NCBI GenBank assembly: GCA_028274465.1
Contig: CM051457.1
Span: 60,326,899-60,390,898 of the forward strand
Reading direction: 5' to 3'
Source: Plantago ovata
Taxonomy: Eukaryota > Streptophyta > Magnoliopsida > Lamiales > Plantaginaceae
DNA length: 64,000 nucleotides
Position 1 is the stretch's first letter. Each line of letters begins with the position of its first letter. Of this stretch, positions 46,092 through 57,528 are shown in pieces. The notes beneath the pieces were generated by a model, which had not been told where the DNA came from, searched no databases, and saw only the letters and a program-made list of their open reading frames with translations. Made by a program: the position numbers and the translations under genes.

Positions 46092-46600
46092 GAATTTTAG
46101 AAAAATATACACTATTTATTTTATTTTGAGGTTTATTTAGAACGTGTTTGAGTTTTAATTAGAAACTGATTAAGGTTTACCTCGAACAAACAAAGAAATG
46201 TTTCGTTATCCCTCGACAAATGCTGCACCGCATCTACCCAATAAACACTAATTAAGACCGTAGAATGCGATAATTAAGACCGTAGAATGCGAAAGTAATT
46301 AGGATTTTAGAAAAATATACACTCTTTATTTTACTTTGAGGTTTATTTAGGAATTGTTTGAGTTTTAATTAGAAACTGATTAAGGTTTACCTTGAACAAA
46401 CAAATAAATGTTTCATTATCCCTCGACAAATGCTGCACCGCATCGAACCACTAAACACTAATTAAAACCGTAGAATCCAAAGGTAATTAGGGTTTTAGAA
46501 AAATATACACTCTTTATTTTATTCTAAGGTTTATTTAGGAAGTGTTTGAGTTTTAATTAGAAACTGGTTAAGTTTTACTTTGAACAAACAAAGAAATGTT
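46092..46600. repeat. three tandem units of about 190-210 bp
   Basis: TTTTAGAAAAATATACAC starts units at about 46093, 46303 and 46492. Unit 1 has an extra 20-bp internal duplication (AATTAAGACCGTAGAATGCG twice). Unit 3 is partial. Confidence 0.85.
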
Positions 46601-46730
46601 TGATCGAGTTAGTTGTCTTATTTCTTGAGAGGATGTCTCGTGACAGTAATTAAACAGCTAGCTAACTGGTTGGGGTTCTTTCCACCTAAATGCCCAAGAG
46701 CTGAAACACAGATTGTCTTATTTCATGTCA

Positions 46731-46896
46731 GGAGGAGGTTGTTAAAGAGACTCAGGTAGAGCCTAATTATGTCTCGAAACCTGCTACTACATTAGAGGGT
46801 CTAATTGCTGAAGATCCAGTTCTGGAGACTCCATCTTATGAAACTGTTGATGATGGATACATGGATGATAAATTGTTACTTCGATTAAGCAGATAG
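46731..46896 (+). pseudogene. possible captured exon of unknown host gene
   Basis: After TTTCATGTCAG (acceptor-like) an open stretch reads EEVVKETQVEPNYVSKPATT and then an acidic ...VDDGYMDD segment before a stop. Codon pattern looks protein-like compared with its surroundings. I do not recognise the parent gene. Confidence 0.35.
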
Positions 46897-47399
46897 TTTT
46901 GTTTCTTACAGTTACATTATTCCTGTCCATGTGATGCAATTGTTTTTAATTGTTTACCAGGTACCGTACATGATATTGGCCATAGCAGTTGTGTTCTTGT
47001 GGGCCTGTACTTGAAGACTCAAATCCATTAAAGTTTGTTGAGGCAAAAGTATTGGAAGATTGTTATGAAGTAGAAATTGTTGTAGCATGTTTACCTGGTC
47101 ATTGGATGATAAAATATTCATTATGGTTTAATTCGAGACATTGTTGTATATGTTCAAATTTACTAAGAACAAGTTGGTTGTAATACACTTTATTTATTCG
47201 AGTTGATAATGTTTTATTTATATATATAATTTCAGTGATTTTGATCAATATTGGAGTAGTAGATTTATTGTGGAACATATTATGCACAAATATTTATCTC
47301 TAATTTGGTGCCTGAAGACTGATTCTTATGGACTAGAATGGGCGAAACTACGGATGTTTAAATCGACGCATGCTTCTGTCACTATAGAAGCTTATGGTG

Positions 47400-49110
47400 A
47401 TGCTTGTTAGGGAAGTTTTCTATGCTGGTTGTTTGAGGTTTACACACGTAAAGTGTGAGGTTTACACATGTAAAGTGTGAGGTTTACTTGATGTTCAAAT
47501 CTTATCTGCACTCTGTCTACGTGTGTTAAGTATGCTATACTGGTTGTTTGAGGTTTATGCATACAATGTGTTAGGTTTACTTTTAGGTCAAGTTTTCTAT
47601 GTTGGTTGTTTGAGGTTTACACATGTAAAGTGTGAGGTTTACTTGATGTTCAAATCTTATCTGCTCTCTGTCTAAGTGTGTTAAGTATGCTATGCTGGTT
47701 ATTTGAGGCATATAATGTGTGAGGTTTACTTTGAGATTAAGTTTTCTATATGTTAGAGTTTTATATACTGTTTGTTTGAGTTTTATGTGGTGTTTGGTTG
47801 AGTTTTACATCTATCATATGTGAGGATTAGGGTGAGGTTTACTTGATATTAATATTTTGCTATGTTGCTTGTTTGAGGCTTACATATATATGTATATATG
47901 GTTTTTGTTTGATTTTACATATATCATATTCACATTTACTTGAGGATAAGTTTTATATGTTTGACTGTTATATACTGTTTGTTTTGAGTTTTATGTGATG
48001 TTTGTTTGAGTTTTACATCTATCATAGGTGAGGATGACAAAAAGTGAATAAGATTGATGAATCAGAGGAGTTCAAGGAAACAGAAGATCAAGGTAATTAT
48101 TTGAACAAAAGTGATGGTATGTTAGAGTTTATTAGAAAATGATTTTCTATATATGTTTGAGTTTTATGTATTGGTTGTTTGAGTTTTATGTGGTGTTTGG
48201 TTGAGTTTTACATCTATCATATGTGAGAATTAGGGTGAGGTTTACTTGATATTAATATTTTGCTATGTTGCTTGTTTGAGGCTTACATATAGTATATGTA
48301 TATATGGTTTTTGTTTGAATTTTTCATGTATCATATGTGAGATTTAATTGAGGAGAAGTTTAATATGTTTGAGTTTTATATACTGTTTGTTTTGAGCTTT
48401 ATGTGGTATTTGTTTGAGTTTTACATCTATCATATGTGAGGATGACAAAACGTGAATAAGATTGATGAATCAGAGGAGTTCAAGGAAACAGAAGATCAAG
48501 GTAATTATTTGAACAACTTAAAGTGATGGTATGTTAAAGTTTATAAGAAAATGATTTCTATATGTTTGAGTTTTATATACTGTTTGTTTGAGTTTTATGT
48601 GGTGTCTGTTTGAGTTTTACATCTATCATATGTGAGGATTAGGGTGAGGTCTACTTCTGAAGAGTTGCATACTGCAAGAATGAATTTCAGTGGTTGTCTT
48701 AACCAATGGATTGATAATACATTACAAGGCAACTCTGAGTTGCTAAATGGAATGATTTTTTTGAGATATTGTTATCTTCTTTAACATTTTTAAGCACAGT
48801 GACTATGATTCAGGGATCCTTTTTTTTTTTTTTTTCTTTTTGTGTAATTGTTCATGGCTTATTGATAGTCTCTATTCTATAAGCATGTTTTGTACTTGGT
48901 GTTGGATGCAAATTGTTATTGTACCTTTTGTTGAATGATAATGGTTCTTCCTAAAACTTAAACAAGCACCATATGAAACTCAAACAAACAGCATATAAAA
49001 CTCAACTTGTCTACATTAATATGGTGCTTGAGGATAAGATTTATATGTTTGAGTTTTATATGTTGTCTGTTTGAGTTTTATATAGTGTTTTTTTTAGGTT
49101 TACCACTGTC
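47400..49110. repeat. TTTGAG-GTTTA repeat field with nested tandem copies
   Basis: Dozens of variants of TGTTTGAGTTTTA and TTTGAGGTTTAC. Two larger tandems are visible: a unit of about 180 bp (starts near 47420 and 47598) and one of about 405 bp (GAGTTTTACATCTATCATATG at about 47800, 48203 and 48617). From about 48960 the same motif also appears inverted (TAAAACTCAAAC), continuing to about 49650. A T16 run lies near 48820. Confidence 0.8.
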
Positions 49111-50004
49111 CATGCACGTTATATTTTCTGATTTTCTCCTCAAGTTGCACTTCGCTTTAGTTCTTTGATTACATTAATTGAATGAGATAAGTGCTGCAAA
49201 AACTCTGAGGTTTGAGTACATGATATAAATCTTTCAGCATATACAAAAACCTAAAATTCTCATTAAGTATATGATCTCATTAATTCAAGACAATCCTGAA
49301 CAATCTTTGCAGAAGCGTACATAGTATATACATAAACCTCAGACAATTTTCCCTTAAAACTTAAATGAATAACACATTAACCTCACTCAGTATATGAATA
49401 AAACTTAAATATCAATTGTATAAACCTCAAATTCGCCAGCATATAAATAAAGCAAAAATTCTCAAATTATGATCTCATAACTTCAAGCCATTCCTAAACA
49501 ATCTTTGGAGAACCTTACAAAGTATACACATAAACCTCAAACAATATTGTTGAAAGTAATATGTCAGTTCAACATACTTCAGTTATTACAAAACAAAAAC
49601 TCAGAAAATTTTGCAATAAAACTCAAATGAATAACACATAAACCTCAAACGCAATCGTAACATACTTGATTTTTTTGCAGTTCCTTTATGGTTATCCAAA
49701 CTCCAAAGCCCAACAATGATCTGGAAATAATAACTTGACTTTTTTTATTCACCGTTTTACTCCGAATTAAACCTAAAAAAGTCACCAATCTAAATGACTA
49801 AATTCTTCACTACATGTTTCAAATGGTACCTCATGTTATTTTATCACCCATATATATATTCGACATAACCCAATAACCATGTTGCCATGTTGCAATTAGA
49901 TACCAACTTATTTGATGAAGCGTGTCATCATCTGGGACCAAATTCTTCTTGTGTACCAAATTCTCTTGTTTACTAATGAGGTGAAATGACCATATTTCCC
50001 CTCA
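49111..50004. other. AT-rich interior of the Pack-MULE-like element
   Basis: No gene seen. Contains inverted copies of the repeat motif (AAACCTCAAAC, TAAAACTCAAA) and no recognisable transposase. Confidence 0.5.
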
Positions 50005-50357
50005 TTGCAATTTACAATTTTCACCTTGCCAACTCCACACAATGTCTTTCAAGGCTGGCCTCAGCTGCTCCTCACAAAGCCTTCGATGCTCCAATGTATC
50101 TCCGGCAGACTTGGAGAACTCCACCACACAACCACCTCCCGTGCCACCTCGAAAATAATCTCCAACTTCCCTTTTCGCCCCCTTTGCTCCTTGCATCCTC
50201 ACCTTTTCGAACATTTCGACGTAAACAAAGGCCCCGATTTCGTCCTGTTCTTGAACAAATTAGACAGGTCGAATCTAGACGACATCGATGAATTGAACTC
50301 GAACGCGTTGTAGATAAGCTGCTCCGATTTTGTCTTCTCCAATTTCATGTTCGCCAT
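50005..50357 (-). pseudogene. captured CIPK (CBL-interacting protein kinase) C-terminal fragment
   Basis: Minus strand. From an ATG at 50357: [20 protein letters not shown] is the NAF/FISL motif that binds calcineurin-B-like calcium sensors, followed by FTSKCSKR as in CIPKs. A deletion and frame change near 50210 then join to [32 protein letters not shown] and the hallmark end [14 protein letters not shown], the phosphatase-interaction region. The kinase domain is absent and about 25 codons are missing at the junction. Captured opposite in orientation to GH9. Parent genes act in calcium and salt signalling. Confidence 0.9.
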
Positions 50358-50601
50358 CTTCTTCGGTTACTCTGTTTTCTCTGCTTCTGCTTTGTCGTTT
50401 GTGAATTGGGGAAAACGATAATCTGATTTAGTCGGGTTATAGAGAAGACCCATTTCTGTAAACGGGTTATAAGCTGACCCGCGAGATTTTGAAGCCATGA
50501 TATCCGGTTTTGATTTGGATTGATCCAATTTATTATTTCTTTGAGTCTCATTTGGTCTCACGAATCATAGTGGTCTCATGGGAGACGTTCTCTTTTGCCA
50601 A

Positions 50602-51494
50602 ACTCATGACAAATAAGTTTGAAATGAGTATGATGGGTAAATTGAATTATTTCCTAGGATTGCAAGTCAAGCAACTCAAGGATGGAATATTCATAAATCA
50701 AGTAAAGTATGCGAAGGAAATGCTCATAAAGTTTAGGATCAAAGAGGAAGAAAAACCTGAAAAGATCCCTATGAGTGTTGGTACCAAATTGGGCTATACT
50801 AAAGAAGATAAATGTGTTGAAGAACACAAGTATAGGAAGCTCATTGGTTCCTTGTTGTATTTAACAACAAGTAGACCTGACATTCAATATGTTGTTTGTG
50901 TGTGTGCAAGATTCCAATCTTATCCAAGAGAATCACACTACAAAAAGGCACTTAAGATACTGAAATATGTCAAAGGTAAAGTCAATGTTGGATTATGCTA
51001 TCCTAATGATTCTGGACTTGAATTGGTTGGTTATTCTGATGCTGATAATGGAGGATCAACTCTTGATAGAGAAAGTACTTCTGGAACTTGTCAGTTTCTA
51101 GGTACTAGATTAATATCATGGTTCCGTAAGAAGCAAACCTGTGTTGCCAATTCATCTACTAAATCTGAGTACATTGCGGTTGGTTGTTGCACAGCTCAAA
51201 TCCTATGGATTCAACAACAATTAAGAGATTATGGTATTTCTGCAAAGAAAACACCAATCTTTTGTGATAATACAAGTGCTATTGCTATCACGCAGAATCC
51301 TAAGTTCCACTCAAGGACAAAGCACAGTGATATCAAACATCATTTCATTTAGAGATCATGTGGAAAAATGAGACATTGAGGTTGTGAAACTAGGTACTGA
51401 TGATCAACTTGCTGACATCTTTACCAAGCCTCTACCAGATAATAGATTCGCAATGCTAAGGTATAACCTTGGATTGATTGAATTACCTCAATAG
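50602..51494 (+). pseudogene. pol: SIRE-type RT 3' part and RNase H (F)
   Basis: Resumes RT right after the target duplication (KLMTNKFEMSMMGKLNYFLG) and continues to RNase H: GYSDADNGGS, SSTKSEYIA, IFCDNTSAIAI and KHSDIKHHFI. A single-base shift near 51350 breaks the last part, which otherwise reads DIFTKPLPDNRF and ends ELPQ with TAG at 51492. Confidence 0.93.
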
Positions 51495-51512
51495 TAAGGG
51501 ATAAAATTGGCA

Positions 51513-51882
51513 GATTGCTGAAACAGGCATTCAGCAAGCCAAAGTATGCTTACTTGAATAAAAGCTCCTACCACTGATTTCTTCTAAAAAGAAATGATAG
51601 TTCACTACATGATTGCTGAAACAGGCATTCAGCAAGTAATTCCTTCAAAACAGGTATTTGTTAGGAAACTTGATCACTTGCTGAGACAAGCACTCAGTAA
51701 GAGAAAAACCTTAAGGATTGCTGAAATGGGCATTCAGACAATCAAAGATACTGAAACAGGTATTCAAGTATCAAAGGAAAAACCTGAGACGGGAACTCAA
51801 CAAAGAGCAAAAACACTTCTCAGATTTTACCAAAGGATATCTCAAGATAAAAAGAATTTACTCAGACGGGAACTCAGAAATG
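51513..51882 (+). repeat. array of short hairpin-forming repeats between pol and env-like ORF (F)
   Basis: About seven variants of TGCTGAAACAGGCATTCAGCA, each self-complementary (GCTGAA...TTCAGC), at about 51516, 51614, 51679, 51719, 51751, 51784 and 51863. Later copies are diverged. Confidence 0.75.
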
Positions 51883-52467
51883 TCTTTTAACTTAAAGAAA
51901 TATGAGATATTTGATTAAGGGGGAACTTTCAGCAAATACAAGGCTTGTTACCTAAAAAGGTAAGTGCCAAAGTCAAATTTTGTCCAAATTCGCTGAAAAG
52001 ATTCTTGTTTACTTTAGCAAGCAATTAGCGCTGCGGTAAAAAGGATCAAATACCGCAAATCAAGGTAAAATCAATTTGTGTCGTTAATCGTGGAACAGAT
52101 AAACTCGTTGTTAATCATGACATGAAATACAATCGTGGCCATTGATTTAAAGTAGTTTTTGATCTGACGGTTAATATTACAAAGAGAAAGTGTGCTCTGA
52201 CGGTTTTTGTTAGTGGACCACTACGCATTTAATGCAAAGGCTCCACTAACAGAGTTGAATCTCTGTTTTATCCTTGCTGAGAACTCAAAACCGTTTGAGC
52301 TTCTTGCACACCAGAGATACTATATAAACAAAGAGTTAGAGAAAGACATAATTCTTTAACTCACATTTCCTTTCTCTGCAAATTTTATAGTCTGTGCCCT
52401 GATTCACTGTACCTCCGGTCAAAAAGCAAGTTAATCTTTTTCGTACATTTCTACCGCTATATAAGAA
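51883..52467 (+). other. pol to env-like spacer (F)
   Basis: Non-coding. A purine tract AAGGGGGAA near 51918 may be a polypurine tract. A TATATAAAC near 52320 lies about 145 bp before the env-like ORF and could be a promoter (TATA) for it; inference only. Confidence 0.45.
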
Positions 52468-54287
52468 ATGGCTCCAAAGAGACAGTCCTCCAAGACCTCA
52501 AAGTCATCGAAAGCTGATAGTGCTGGGAAAAGCACTACTCCGGTTGTAACTCCGGCAACCAACACAGTGAAAATTGTGTTGAAAAACGACCGTATAACGG
52601 AGAGACCCATGCCGCCTGCATATCTTGACACTGCAAAGTGTGAACAGATGATGCAATGGGGCGGATTTGCCAAAGAGAAGTATATAAGATACTTCTATGA
52701 ACAAGATTTAGATGAAGAAAATGAAGAGGCACTAAATTTGATAAATCAACAAGGCCTTCTTTTCTTCATAACTGCTCGCCCTAAGAAAGTGAGTATGTTA
52801 GATGCCATGGAATTCTACAACAATGCAGAAATCCAAACTCTTACTGATGGACAAGAAGTCACTAAAAAGTGATTTCTACCACAGTTCAAGGTGTGCAAAT
52901 CATCCTGAAATGGATTGATTTAGCCAACATCTTTCAGATTCCAACTACTGGAACTGAAGATGACATCACTGCCACTGATGAAGAAATTGAAGCCTTCTAC
53001 AGTGATGTCAGAAATGAAAGAATGAAGAAAGGAGAGATTGCTCCCGTGACTTGGACAAAGCACGTAAAGAGGAAGCATCTCTGCCATTCACTTGGTCTAG
53101 TAACTCTGCTACTCATCAAGGTCTTAGACTCCCAAGTTGGAGAAATTGACCAAGTAGGCTTGAGAAAGTGGCCATTGCTGATGCATATACATGAGAACAA
53201 AACTGAGCTCAACTGGGCTAAGTACATTTTCAACAGACTTGTTGATTGTGTTACTAAATTTAAGGTAAAGGTTGAAGACAACAAAGTCTCACCTACCTTC
53301 CCAGTCATGTATGGACTAAAAATATGCTATATCCTTGAACACTTCAGGATTCAGCTGAGAAACCCATTGCCGATTAAGAAATCATTATGCAATGTGGGAA
53401 GAGCCTTCTACAAGCAAAATGGACCTAAGCCTGCTGACAAGAAGTCAAAGAAGACAACAGCTGCAAATGTTGTCAGTATTGGTCAGCAAGAAAGGTATAC
53501 AACAGCTGCATATGTTGGAAGTGTCAGTCCGCAAGACAGGCATCCAACAACTGCAAATGTTGTTGATGAAACTCATGTAGATGGTGATCAACAAGGTACG
53601 TGTACAACAGCCGTTGCTGAAAATGCAACAGCTGCAGATGCTGCTGCTGGAGAGAAACTGGAAAAATCTAAGAAGAAAAAGAGGAAAGCTGATGATGACA
53701 CTCAAACTGCAGCGTCATCAGCTGACCCCATCCCTAAGAAGAAACGGACAAAGACTCACCCAAGAAAGAAAACACTGGCTCGTAAGTCAGTTCCAATTGT
53801 CCATGATCTTTCGGATGATGCTCCAGGAGTTGCTGAAACACAAGCCACTCCAGTAGATGTTGATGAAGTGCTTGCAGAAGCCTTCAGCAATGTTGAAGTG
53901 TTTGGAGAAGCCTTCAACAATCAACTCAATGTTGATACATCTGCTGAGATAAGACAACAAGGCAGTGGAAACGAAATTCCTGCCCCAATCCCAGATATCT
54001 ACATTGTAGATAATCTAGATGACCACACTCTAGAACCAACAAGTGATATTGCTGCTGATCTGAGAAACGCGGCAACTGTTGATTCTGTTGAAAATATGGT
54101 TGCTGAACAAGCAACTCATCAAGTTGCTGAAACTGCAGTTACTGAAACTGTAATTGCTAAAGAACCAGTTGCTGAGACTGCAATGGTTCAAGTCCCAGAG
54201 GTTGCTGAAACACCACAAGAGACACTATTCGACGACGCATCTCGTGATGCTGAGAATACTGGACCTAGTTCACCAAAAACATCCTTT
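52468..54287 (+). pseudogene. SIRE env-like ORF, frameshifted and 3'-truncated (F)
   Basis: Two overlapping frames (52468-52872 from MAPKRQSSKTSKSS, and 52869 onward) are one ORF broken by a small indel in an A run near 52866. N-terminal basic segment; a globular region with WGGFAKEKYIRYFY, MEFYNNAEI, VQGVQI, DLANIFQIPTTG and YGLKICYILEHFRI; then a long low-complexity tail with Lys-rich patches and repeated VAET motifs. I see no convincing signal peptide or transmembrane helix in what remains. The tandem Athila insertion cuts it at about 54287. SIRE-clade elements carry such an ORF after pol; its role is unproven. Confidence 0.8.
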
Positions 54288-54290
54288 GAC

Positions 54291-54643
54291 AAATCATCAA
54301 TATCGTGCAAGTACCCCATCACATCTTCCCTTGATAGGCCATAGAACCTCGGAAGTTGTTGTAATGCGTGGTTCTTGATTTCCAGATCTCGAGTTGCAGA
54401 CAAAAGAACAATTTCCGGTCCCCTCATACGATCCTTGGAGGGTTGAACCCATGCTTTCAGTGGTCTAGCTTCTGCCATTCCGTCGATTTCCTTGAAAAGA
54501 CTGTGTAGAGATTCAGAGAAATCGGTATCCTCTATTTCCTCTAGTGCAAGCCTTTGAAGTAGTCGCCTTCTTTGGTGGTAGACTCTGTCGATCTCAGCAA
54601 TTGAATCAGCAAGCGGTGTTCCTCTAGCACGTGTATGTGGCAT
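54291..54643 (-). pseudogene. gag-pro: Athila-type gag N-terminus, truncated (D2)
   Basis: MPHTRARGTPLADSIAEIDR at 54643, continuing through KAWVQPSKDRMRGPEIVL and FYGLSREDVMGYLHDIDD, equivalent to the first 115 or so residues of A2 Gag. It ends at the junction with the SIRE env-like ORF. Confidence 0.9.
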
Positions 54644-54769
54644 ACACTATCTGTAACAGACTAGGAAAACAGTATCAGAGAGAGAGATTAAAAAGGAAAA
54701 CTAAAACTACTAGAATTAGGAATTGAATGCTGAAAATATAAACAAATTAAACATAAAAAAGGAGTATAG

Positions 54770-54787
54770 TCCCCGGCAACGGCGCCA
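54770..54787 (-). other. primer binding site for tRNA-Asp (D2)
   Basis: TGGCGCCGTTGCCGGGGA on the minus strand, identical to A2. Confidence 0.93.
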
Positions 54788-54790
54788 ATT

Positions 54791-55967
54791 TGATGATGCA
54801 CGAATTGTCAGTTCCGATCAATCAAATAAATTTGTATTTAGCCAAAGACAATTCACAACTACAACGAAAACCGTAGTGTAGCAGTAGAATAACCTCGAGT
54901 GTCGATCTCTAAGGACTATAACTAGCTTTATCTAATCTAATTTAGAATATAAAACAGCAGACGGTTTAGCAAAGGTTTTTCTTAACAGATAATGGAGATT
55001 GGTGATAGTATGGTCCTTCAAAGCATAACGGGTTAATAATCATGCATAAATTCCTCGGTTTTGCATAGAGATCTTTGATCAATGAATTGTCCTATTGTGT
55101 GCAATAATTAATCAACAATACGAAGATAGAGATTTAGATAGATCAAAGAAATAAAGCAATAACACGGAGTATAATGCGCGATATAGCCATTAGCATAATT
55201 ATCAACCCTTCGCTAAGAATTCACATACTATCACCAACGATAAGTTTAGCTACTCATAGTTGTCATGCAATCAACAGAAATCATAGAAGAAAACATGTTG
55301 AAAGATATATAAAAATAAGTAGAAAAACTGTAAGATACAATGTTACCGAAGGTTGTCAATCTCCGAAGAATCGCGATCTTACAAGCTCCAAACTGCTATG
55401 AAAAAGTACCTCCTAAGCTATGAACCCCCAGAACAGGCTCTGGGAAGTTCCTACCTAAACTACAGAGAAAGGTGAGAGAATAGGTCTGGAAAAGTATGAA
55501 AATCGGAGAAAAACTGAGCAACTATATATAGGCTTCGAATTAGTGTGGGGCGAAGGGCCCCACACACCGGGCGAGTCGCCTGGTGTGGGGCGATTCGCCC
55601 CACATCCTGGGCGATTCGCCCGGGAGTAAAACTCGGGATTTTACGCGTTTTTGGATTTTTTCCCCTTTTCAGACTCGGTTTCTGACTTCTAGTGGCCTTC
55701 TAACCTCCAGATTCGACCCCAAGACTTCAAATCCTATCCGGAAACCTTCAGATACTCCAATTAGGCTTTTGGAACACCAATTCCTTGTCTACTTCAATAT
55801 ATTTGTCCGGAAATCCTCGTTTTTCAACCAAAACCTGTAAAATAAAAACTAAAGGGAAACGTTACACTATTCTAATAAAATGCACTAAAATATAGCTAAA
55901 TTATCATAGAGGATAGCTAAAATAGGTGAAAAAGATTCGAATGAAAGTGTAAAATACACATTCATCA
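54791..55967 (-). mobile_element. shared LTR of D3 and D2
   Basis: 1177 bp, TGATGAATGTG...CATCATCA on the minus strand. Flanked by a primer site on one side and a polypurine tract on the other. Palindromes about 55544-55625 (GGGGCGATTCGCCCC, CCGGGCGA...); TATATATA about 55522-55530. Confidence 0.93.
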
Positions 55968-57528
55968 AACTCCCCAAACCGAACCTTTGCTTGTGCTCAA
56001 GCAACTAAGATAGACTCTAATTCAAAAAACAATGCAACACATAAAATGGAGTCTCATGCCAAATAAAATGAACTAATCTACCGAATCTATCAAAAAACAT
56101 ATGAACAAGAACCATATAAATCAAAACATGAATATAGGTTGAAGAATGCCTCGATTGACTCATACACATCCACATAAGCACTTATGTCAAGACAAGATAG
56201 TCTCTCGTAACATTCTCTACCTGGACCTAGTCAGTGACGACGTAATGAAACAAGTTAAGATATGAATGGTTGTCCCGTGCCTATGAAACTGAGGACTTAC
56301 TGTTGTTCACCAAGTTAAGACTTTTCCTCAAAGAGGTCGAGCCAGTACTGGCTCTCATCAAACGAAGGAGGGTTCCCTATAAAAGATAATACTCCCCTAT
56401 TCTACCCATCTCTCAAGCAAAGCCTTAAGATTTTGACCACTTCTAGAATGGCAGGACGAGGGTGGTCTAGAACAGATGACACTCAAAAACAAAAGACAAA
56501 AATAGAAAATTACAACACGATTACGAACATTACAAGAATTGGAAAATGAGACACAACACTTTGCTAAACTGCTATTTGGCTTTCTTTTTTTTTTTGGACC
56601 CTTCTTAGCTTTTTTGGTGTCTTTTTTCTCTTTTTTTTATTTTTTCAGTTTCTTTTTTTCTTTTTTTTTTCTTTTTTCCTAGAATTTTTTCTTTCTTTTT
56701 TTCCGATTTTTTTTTTTTTATTTTTAGCCAGCAGTAGCATAACGAAAAGAGAAACAAAATGACTCACAATCGACTTCCCCAAACCTATTCGAAAGAATAG
56801 GTTGGAGCACAAAATTTACGAGAAAGGAAAAATAAACTCACAATACAGAAATCAAAAACGAAAAACAAGTCTAATGATAGCGTAACCCCCTCCCCAAACC
56901 TATTCGGAAGAATAGGTAAACAAAGGATCACACGAGCTCACACTACCTCCTTCCTAGGCATTTAGCAATCTCAAAGCATGGTGAAGTCTTGTTGCCTCTT
57001 AGGTACATAATTACTCGGGAAAACAACCATAAGACCCTAACATGCATCATCCTATTATAAAGGCCTTTGTGAACCGTAGTAGAGAAAACACCACTAAGTG
57101 ATGTCGAGACTACCAAGCTTAACTAAGTGCAATACATAAATGTGACAAGCCAAGCGAGAAAAACCTCAAACAAATTCATAGAGATGAAGCATATGATTAA
57201 TGGCATAGTAAGTTGATCTACCCAATAAAAAAGTTCAAAAAATTCGGCAATAAACTCCATATAAAACATGCAAGACTATCCTAGGATGAATGCAGTGAAT
57301 GCAACCTAAAAAACTAAGAAAACAGTAAACGTGCAAATGCAAATGCAAACAAAGAACAAGATACTAGTCAACACAAACCCAAATAATACTTAACATCGCG
57401 GTTCACATCCCATTCCCCTTATGATTCTTAAGCTAGTCCCTAGCAAAAGAGAATGAGTAATAAGAAGTGATACTAGATGTTACCGAACGGTTTGGCCTCG
57501 GTTGGCTGAGAGTGGACATGTGAAAAGA
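55968..57528 (-). other. 3' internal region of D3 with stem-loop/purine modules
   Basis: Stem-loops at 57432-57444, 56897-56917, 56782-56803 and 55987-56004 (TTGCTTG-AGCA-CAAGCAA on the minus strand); purine tract about 56577-56725; polypurine tract next to the LTR at 55968-55980. Non-coding. Confidence 0.75.

Larger units (their letters stand above)
44991..50592. mobile_element. Pack-MULE-like DNA transposon in F reverse transcriptase
   Basis: 5602 bp bounded by 9-bp direct repeats TTTTGCCAA (44982-44990, 50593-50601); 9 bp is the usual Mutator-type target duplication. The ends are not clear inverted repeats; the best terminal match is CCATGAGACCA, at offset about 38 on the left and about 12 inverted on the right. 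GGATTGATCCAATT occurs near both ends in direct orientation. No transposase is seen. It carries pieces of two host genes (GH9 endoglucanase, CIPK) plus repetitive AT-rich sequence. Class is inferred from the duplication length and gene capture. Confidence 0.75.

Noticed and set aside
47400..49650. Telomere-like repeats
   Set aside because: The TTTGAGGTTTA motif is not TTTAGGG, is irregularly spaced and occurs in both orientations.
44991..50592. Helitron carrying gene fragments
   Set aside because: The TC start (near 45019) and CTRR end were considered, but a 9-bp target duplication at other coordinates fits a Mutator-type insertion; Helitrons make none.
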